NCBI RefSeq assembly: GCF_000721075.1
Contig: NZ_JOEQ01000034.1
Coordinates: forward strand, 1-64,000
From: Streptosporangium amethystogenes
Lineage (GTDB): Bacteria > Actinomycetota > Actinomycetes > Streptosporangiales > Streptosporangiaceae
Length of the DNA stretch: 64,000 bases
Direction of reading: 5' to 3'
Shown: piece after piece, positions 60,485 through 64,000 of the stretch
Layout: every line of letters starts with the position of its first letter
How positions within the stretch are numbered: the first letter of the stretch is position 1
Translations under genes and position numbers: made by a program
Notes under the pieces: generated by a model
Told to the model about the DNA's origin: nothing
The model's input: only the letters and a program-made list of their open reading frames with translations
Databases searched by the model: none

Positions 60485-60754
60485 AGCACGACGACGGCCC
60501 ACCGCGGACCACGGACGACGCTGATACGGCCGACGGCAGAGGCTGATCCGGACCGGCAACGGCGCATCACGCCGTCGCGTCGGCCGGTGGCGGCGGGCGG
60601 AGACGCCATCGCTCCGGCCTGGGTGGCGAGGGGCGCCGTACCGGGGGCCGGACAGCGGTAAACCGGACACATGGGCGACCAAAGCATGAAACGTCCTGGT
60701 AACAGATGCAATCAGGCTATTGACCTCCCTTGCGGGAGCCTCTTATGGTTCCCT
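60485..60754. other. Intergenic region with a terminator-like hairpin
   Basis: No gene seen. ACGGCG-CATCA-CGCCGT (60559-60575), flanked by ACCGGC and GCCGGT, forms a nested hairpin about 70 nt after the propeller gene and is a plausible terminator. The part after 60700 is the promoter of the sugar operon. Confidence 0.45.
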
Positions 60755-60781
60755 CCATATTCTATAGAATCCAGAATATGG
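60755..60781. promoter_or_regulatory. Perfect palindromic operator of the sugar/polyol operon
   Basis: CCATATTCT and AGAATATGG are perfect 9-bp arms around 9 nt. Inside, ATTCTATAGAAT (60759-60770) is itself a perfect 12-bp palindrome. The right arm touches the GGAGGGG ribosome site of the dehydrogenase gene, so a bound repressor would also block initiation. The regulator (GntR- or LacI-type by symmetry) is not in the window. Confidence 0.75.
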
Positions 60782-60790
60782 AGGGGATGG

Positions 60791-61921
60791 ATGAGGGCAG
60801 CGGCGCGAGCAGCGGTCGTCATGGACGCCGCAGGGCCGGTGGAGGTCCGGTCCTACCCCGTCCCCGCCCCCGGTCCGGGCGAGTTCGTCGTCAAGCTGGA
60901 ACTGTGCGGCGTCTGCGGCACCGACGCGCACATCTACCAGGGACGCCTTGACAGGATCACCTTTCCCGCCCTGCTGGGGCATGAGATCGTCGGCACCCTG
61001 GCCGCCCTCGGCGAGGGAGTGAGCACCGATCACAGCGGGCAGCCCGTGGCCGTGGGCGACCGTGTCGGCGTCTTCCCCGCGCTGAGTTGCGGGCGCTGCT
61101 ACCAGTGTCAGGTGCGGCACCGTCCCGCCAACTGTCCTGACCGGCGCCCGTCCTACGGGTTCACCTCACCGGTGACGGCTCCGCCGCATCTGACGGGTGG
61201 GTTCGCCGACTACCTGCACGCCGCCAACGCGGGCACGGTGTTCTACCGGACGGCCCTGCCCGCCGAGGTGGCGGTCCTGCAGGAGCCGATGTCGGTGGCG
61301 TTGCACGGGGTCACCCGGGGCTCGGTCGGCGTCGGCTCCACCGTGGTCGTCCAGGGAGTGGGCGCGATCGGGCTGATGGCCGTGGTCGCGGCCCGCGCGG
61401 CCGGAGCGCACCGGGTCGTCGCGGTGGGTGCCCCGGACGCTCGACTGGAACTGGCGGCGGCACTCGGGGCGGACGCGACGGTGAGCATCCAGGAGCTGAC
61501 CGGCGTGGCCGAGCGCCGCAGTGCGGTGTTCGACGCGCTCGGCGCGCCGGGAGCCGACTGCGTGGTAGGCGCCAGCGGCTCGCCGGCCGCCTTCATGGAG
61601 GCCATCGGCCTGGTAGCCGACGGTGGCGTGCTCGCCGAGCTGGGCAACTTCACCGATCGAGGGACGGTTCCCTTCAATCCCTTCAGCGACCTGCTGAAAC
61701 GGGACATCACCATCACCGGTGTCTATGGGGCGGGCCCCGACATGCTGCGCCACTACCATCAGGCGCTGCTCATCCTGGAACGCGGCGGCCGACCGTACGA
61801 CCGTGTGGTCAGCCACCGGGTGCCGCTGGGGCGGGTGGGCGAGGCTCTCGCCGCCCTCGGCGACGGCTCCCCCCTCGACGGCCGGGACATCGTCAAGCTC
61901 GCGATCGACCCCGCCCTCTGA
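60791..61921 (+). CDS. Zinc-dependent medium-chain alcohol/polyol dehydrogenase
   Basis: NAD(P)-dependent MDR of 376 residues. The catalytic zinc ligands are in CGVCGTDAH (Cys) and GHEIVG (His-Glu), and the structural-zinc lobe has CGRCYQCQVRHRPANC. The cofactor motif is GVGAIGLMA. Sorbitol, threonine or inositol-type dehydrogenases look alike. It heads an operon with a sugar ABC transporter, so it probably oxidises the imported sugar or polyol. ATG at 60791 follows GGAGGGG by 5 nt. Confidence 0.92.
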   Translation: MRAAARAAVVMDAAGPVEVRSYPVPAPGPGEFVVKLELCGVCGTDAHIYQGRLDRITFPALLGHEIVGTLAALGEGVSTDHSGQPVAVGDRVGVFPALSCGRCYQCQVRHRPANCPDRRPSYGFTSPVTAPPHLTGGFADYLHAANAGTVFYRTALPAEVAVLQEPMSVALHGVTRGSVGVGSTVVVQGVGAIGLMAVVAARAAGAHRVVAVGAPDARLELAAALGADATVSIQELTGVAERRSAVFDALGAPGADCVVGASGSPAAFMEAIGLVADGGVLAELGNFTDRGTVPFNPFSDLLKRDITITGVYGAGPDMLRHYHQALLILERGGRPYDRVVSHRVPLGRVGEALAALGDGSPLDGRDIVKLAIDPAL

Positions 61922-61980
61922 CTTCTTCTCCGCAACACCCCTTTCCCCATCCTGTACAAACCCCGAGAGGAGGACCGGCC

Positions 61981-63339
61981 ATGCGCCGTTCCCTCCGGTT
62001 GACCGCAGCAGCAGCCGCGCTCGGCCTGACCATCACAGCGTGCGGCTCGACGGCCCCCGAGGTCTCCGCCGATGGCGGCGGACTCGGCACGGCGGAGAGT
62101 CCCGTGTCCATCAGGGTCATCGCCAACGACGCCTTCGCCAAGCAGTGGCAGGACCAGTTGGTCCCCGAGTTCAACAAGAAGTACCCCAATATCAAGGTCT
62201 CCGTGGACGGCGTGCCGTACAACGACCAGCTCCCCAAGACCATGCTGGAGCTGACCGGGCCCACCCCGACCTACGACGTGGTGCTCGGCGACGACTCGTG
62301 GATCCCGCAGCTGGCCAAGACCGGCGGCCTGATGGACCTCAAGGCCGACGTGAGCAAGTGGACCGACGCGGGCTATGACTGGGCCGACTTCAACCCCACC
62401 CCGCTCGCCGCGGGTCAGTGGGACGGCAAGCAGTACACCGTCCCGGTCCGTTCCAACCTGCTGCTGATGTTCTACAACAAGAAGCTGTACAAGAAGGCCG
62501 GCGTCGCCGAGCCCACAGCGGAGACGACCTGGGAGCAGTACTTCGCCGACGCCAAGAAGCTGGTCCAGGACACCGACGGTGACGGTAAGGTCGACGCCTG
62601 GGCGATTGGCACCTACTTCACCAAGGACCCGCTCACCCCGACCGTCTGGCAGACCGTCCTGAACTCCAACGGCGTGGCGCTGCTGGACGACGACCTCAAG
62701 GTCGCGTTCAACAACGAGGCCGGGGTGAAGGCCCTGCAGACCCACGTCGACCTGCTGAAGTACGCTCCGCCGGGAGCGAGCACCTACCAGTTCAACGAGC
62801 CGCTCGAGGCTTTCCGCCAGGGCCGGACCGCCACCATGCTCATGTGGGGCAGCGTCTACAAGGGCACGGCCGTGGACGAGGCGTCCACCACGCTGAAGCC
62901 GGAGGACGTCGGCCTCACCACCCTCCCGGCGGGTTCGGCCGGTCCGGGCGCGCACCGCGGTGTGTGGTCGGCGGGCATCGCCAAGAAGACGCAGCACCCG
63001 GCCGCCGCGTGGACCTGGCTGCAGTGGATCACCTCCAAGGAGGGCGAGCAGTTCACCGGAAACACGCTGGGAACGTTCCCGGCACGCAACTCCACGCTGG
63101 ACGGCACTCCGGCGGCCGAGTGGGCCGCCCCGGTCTATGAGGCGCTGAAGGCCGGTTACGCCGCGGTGGAGAAGAACAAGATGTGGCGGCCGCGGCTCCC
63201 CGAGGCCGACGCGGTCCAGCAGATCCTCGCCCTGCAGACGAGCCGGGCGATGTCCGGTCAGGCGACCGCCGAGCAGGCGATCGACGAGGCGGCCAAGGAG
63301 ATCACCGAGCTGCTGAAGTCCAAGGGTTACCCGCAGTGA
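61981..63339 (+). CDS. Carbohydrate ABC transporter substrate-binding lipoprotein
   Basis: Extracellular sugar-binding protein (family 1) of 452 residues. Lipobox TITAC with Cys21, then a mature part with FNKKYPNIKVSVDGVPYND and the AFRQGRTATMLMWGS segment typical of the MalE/UgpB group. GAGGAGG lies 7 nt before the ATG. Its stop overlaps the permease GTG by 4 bp. It follows the dehydrogenase by 59 nt in the same operon. Confidence 0.95.
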   Translation: MRRSLRLTAAAAALGLTITACGSTAPEVSADGGGLGTAESPVSIRVIANDAFAKQWQDQLVPEFNKKYPNIKVSVDGVPYNDQLPKTMLELTGPTPTYDVVLGDDSWIPQLAKTGGLMDLKADVSKWTDAGYDWADFNPTPLAAGQWDGKQYTVPVRSNLLLMFYNKKLYKKAGVAEPTAETTWEQYFADAKKLVQDTDGDGKVDAWAIGTYFTKDPLTPTVWQTVLNSNGVALLDDDLKVAFNNEAGVKALQTHVDLLKYAPPGASTYQFNEPLEAFRQGRTATMLMWGSVYKGTAVDEASTTLKPEDVGLTTLPAGSAGPGAHRGVWSAGIAKKTQHPAAAWTWLQWITSKEGEQFTGNTLGTFPARNSTLDGTPAAEWAAPVYEALKAGYAAVEKNKMWRPRLPEADAVQQILALQTSRAMSGQATAEQAIDEAAKEITELLKSKGYPQ

Positions 63340-64000
63340 GTGTCTCCACTCGCACACCCCGGGCAGGGGCCGACAAGGCCCCTGCCCGGGGGTCCGGCCC
63401 TAAGACCGCCCAGCGGTTCCGGCTCGGCGAGCCGGGTACCGCGTGGTTGTTCATGACCCCGGCACTCGTCCTGCTGGCGGGCATGCTGCTCTATCCGATC
63501 TTCTACACGCTCTGGGTGAGCTTCTCCGACTTCGACCTGGCGCTCTTCGAACCCGTCGGCTGGGTGGGCTGGAAGAACTACGAGATGGTCCTGAGGGACC
63601 CGGGCTTCCTGGAGTCGCTCAAGGTCACCGGCATCTACCTGGTGATCGCGCTACCACTGCAGATGATCCTCGGGTTCGCCATCGCCTTCCTGCTCAACGT
63701 GGAGTGGCGGGGCCGCGGCGCGCTTCGCGCGCTGTTCCTCATCCCCATGGTGGTAGCCCCGGTCGTGGCCGGCGGTGTCTGGCGGATGCTGCTCGACCCG
63801 CTCTGGGGCGTGGTCAACTACACGTTCGGCCTGGTCGGCATCGGCCCGGTGGAGTGGATCGGCGACCCGACCCTCGCCATGGTCAGCATGATCCTGATCG
63901 ACACCTGGCGGTGGACGCCGTTCGTGGTCCTCATCGCCGCGGCCGGGATCATGGCCCTGCCGGGTGACGTGTACGAGGCGGCCAAGTCCGACGGCGCCGG
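63336..64000 (+). CDS. Carbohydrate ABC transporter permease, partial
   Basis: MalF/UgpA-type permease, cut by the window end after about 221 residues. The N-terminal basic tail is followed by LFMTPALVLLAGMLLYPIFY and further helices, and the EAA coupling motif begins (VYEAAKSDGAG) at the very end. GTG overlaps the binding-protein stop. A second permease should follow outside the window. Confidence 0.92.
   Translation, partial: MSVSTRTPRAGADKAPARGSGPKTAQRFRLGEPGTAWLFMTPALVLLAGMLLYPIFYTLWVSFSDFDLALFEPVGWVGWKNYEMVLRDPGFLESLKVTGIYLVIALPLQMILGFAIAFLLNVEWRGRGALRALFLIPMVVAPVVAGGVWRMLLDPLWGVVNYTFGLVGIGPVEWIGDPTLAMVSMILIDTWRWTPFVVLIAAAGIMALPGDVYEAAKSDGA

Overview
The window is high-GC DNA with GTG starts, frequent 4-bp stop/start overlaps, leaderless-type promoters and family choices (DHA2 pumps with TetR partners, WS/DGAT acyltransferase, DtxR/IdeR-type iron box, DUF4031, DUF2277, HelD remnant). 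These point to a filamentous actinobacterium, perhaps of the Streptosporangiaceae; the rank below class is inference. I saw no rRNA, tRNA or CRISPR array.

Layout. 0.4-5.4 kb: TetR regulator, GT4 glycosyltransferase, membrane Ser/Thr kinase and 6-phosphogluconate dehydrogenase. 5.5-13.1 kb: a cation diffusion facilitator with an ArsR-like operator, a secreted protein, a two-subunit ABC exporter divergent from an MFS carrier, and a polytopic membrane protein. The exporter, carrier and membrane protein have the same GTTTCC-N5/6-GGAA box upstream. 13.2-16.1 kb is a decay zone: a HelD helicase relic, a GntR regulator split by a TnpB-only IS200/IS605 element, and a truncated ROK kinase feeding into an intact nanE.

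17.0-21.9 kb holds four collinear genes: a coiled-coil protein, a Cas4/RecB-like nuclease with iron-sulfur cysteines, a protein ending in a possible beta-barrel, and an SF1 Upf1/Dna2-like helicase. They look like a Dna2-type helicase-nuclease split over several polypeptides and are the best candidate for an undescribed system here. 22-34 kb: XRE/MFS pair, GNAT, DHA2 pump with TetR, DUF4031, DJ-1/PfpI protein, RsbW-like ATPase, WS/DGAT acyltransferase with a tiny membrane protein and a PucR regulator, an atypical SHMT-like enzyme, and small proteins. 34-41 kb: secreted X-Pro peptidase, an iron-box-controlled FMN protein, an MBL hydrolase, and an endonuclease V / ankyrin / zinc-ribbon trio.

41.1-56.4 kb is one catabolic region. 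On the minus strand: glutamine-synthetase-like ligase, FluG-like amidohydrolase and M20 amidohydrolase. On the plus strand: SDR, Liv-type binding protein, NodB-fold deacetylase, gamma-glutamyltransferase, SDR, complete Liv-type ABC importer, M20 peptidase and RpiR regulator. Together they suggest uptake of an unknown amine or amide handled through gamma-glutamylated intermediates. 56.5-60.5 kb: small membrane protein, GlxA-type regulator, a lower-GC patch with a possible deaminase-like protein, and a Met/His-rich beta-propeller lipoprotein. 60.8-64.0 kb: a sugar or polyol operon (medium-chain dehydrogenase, binding lipoprotein, permease cut by the window end) behind a perfect palindromic operator.
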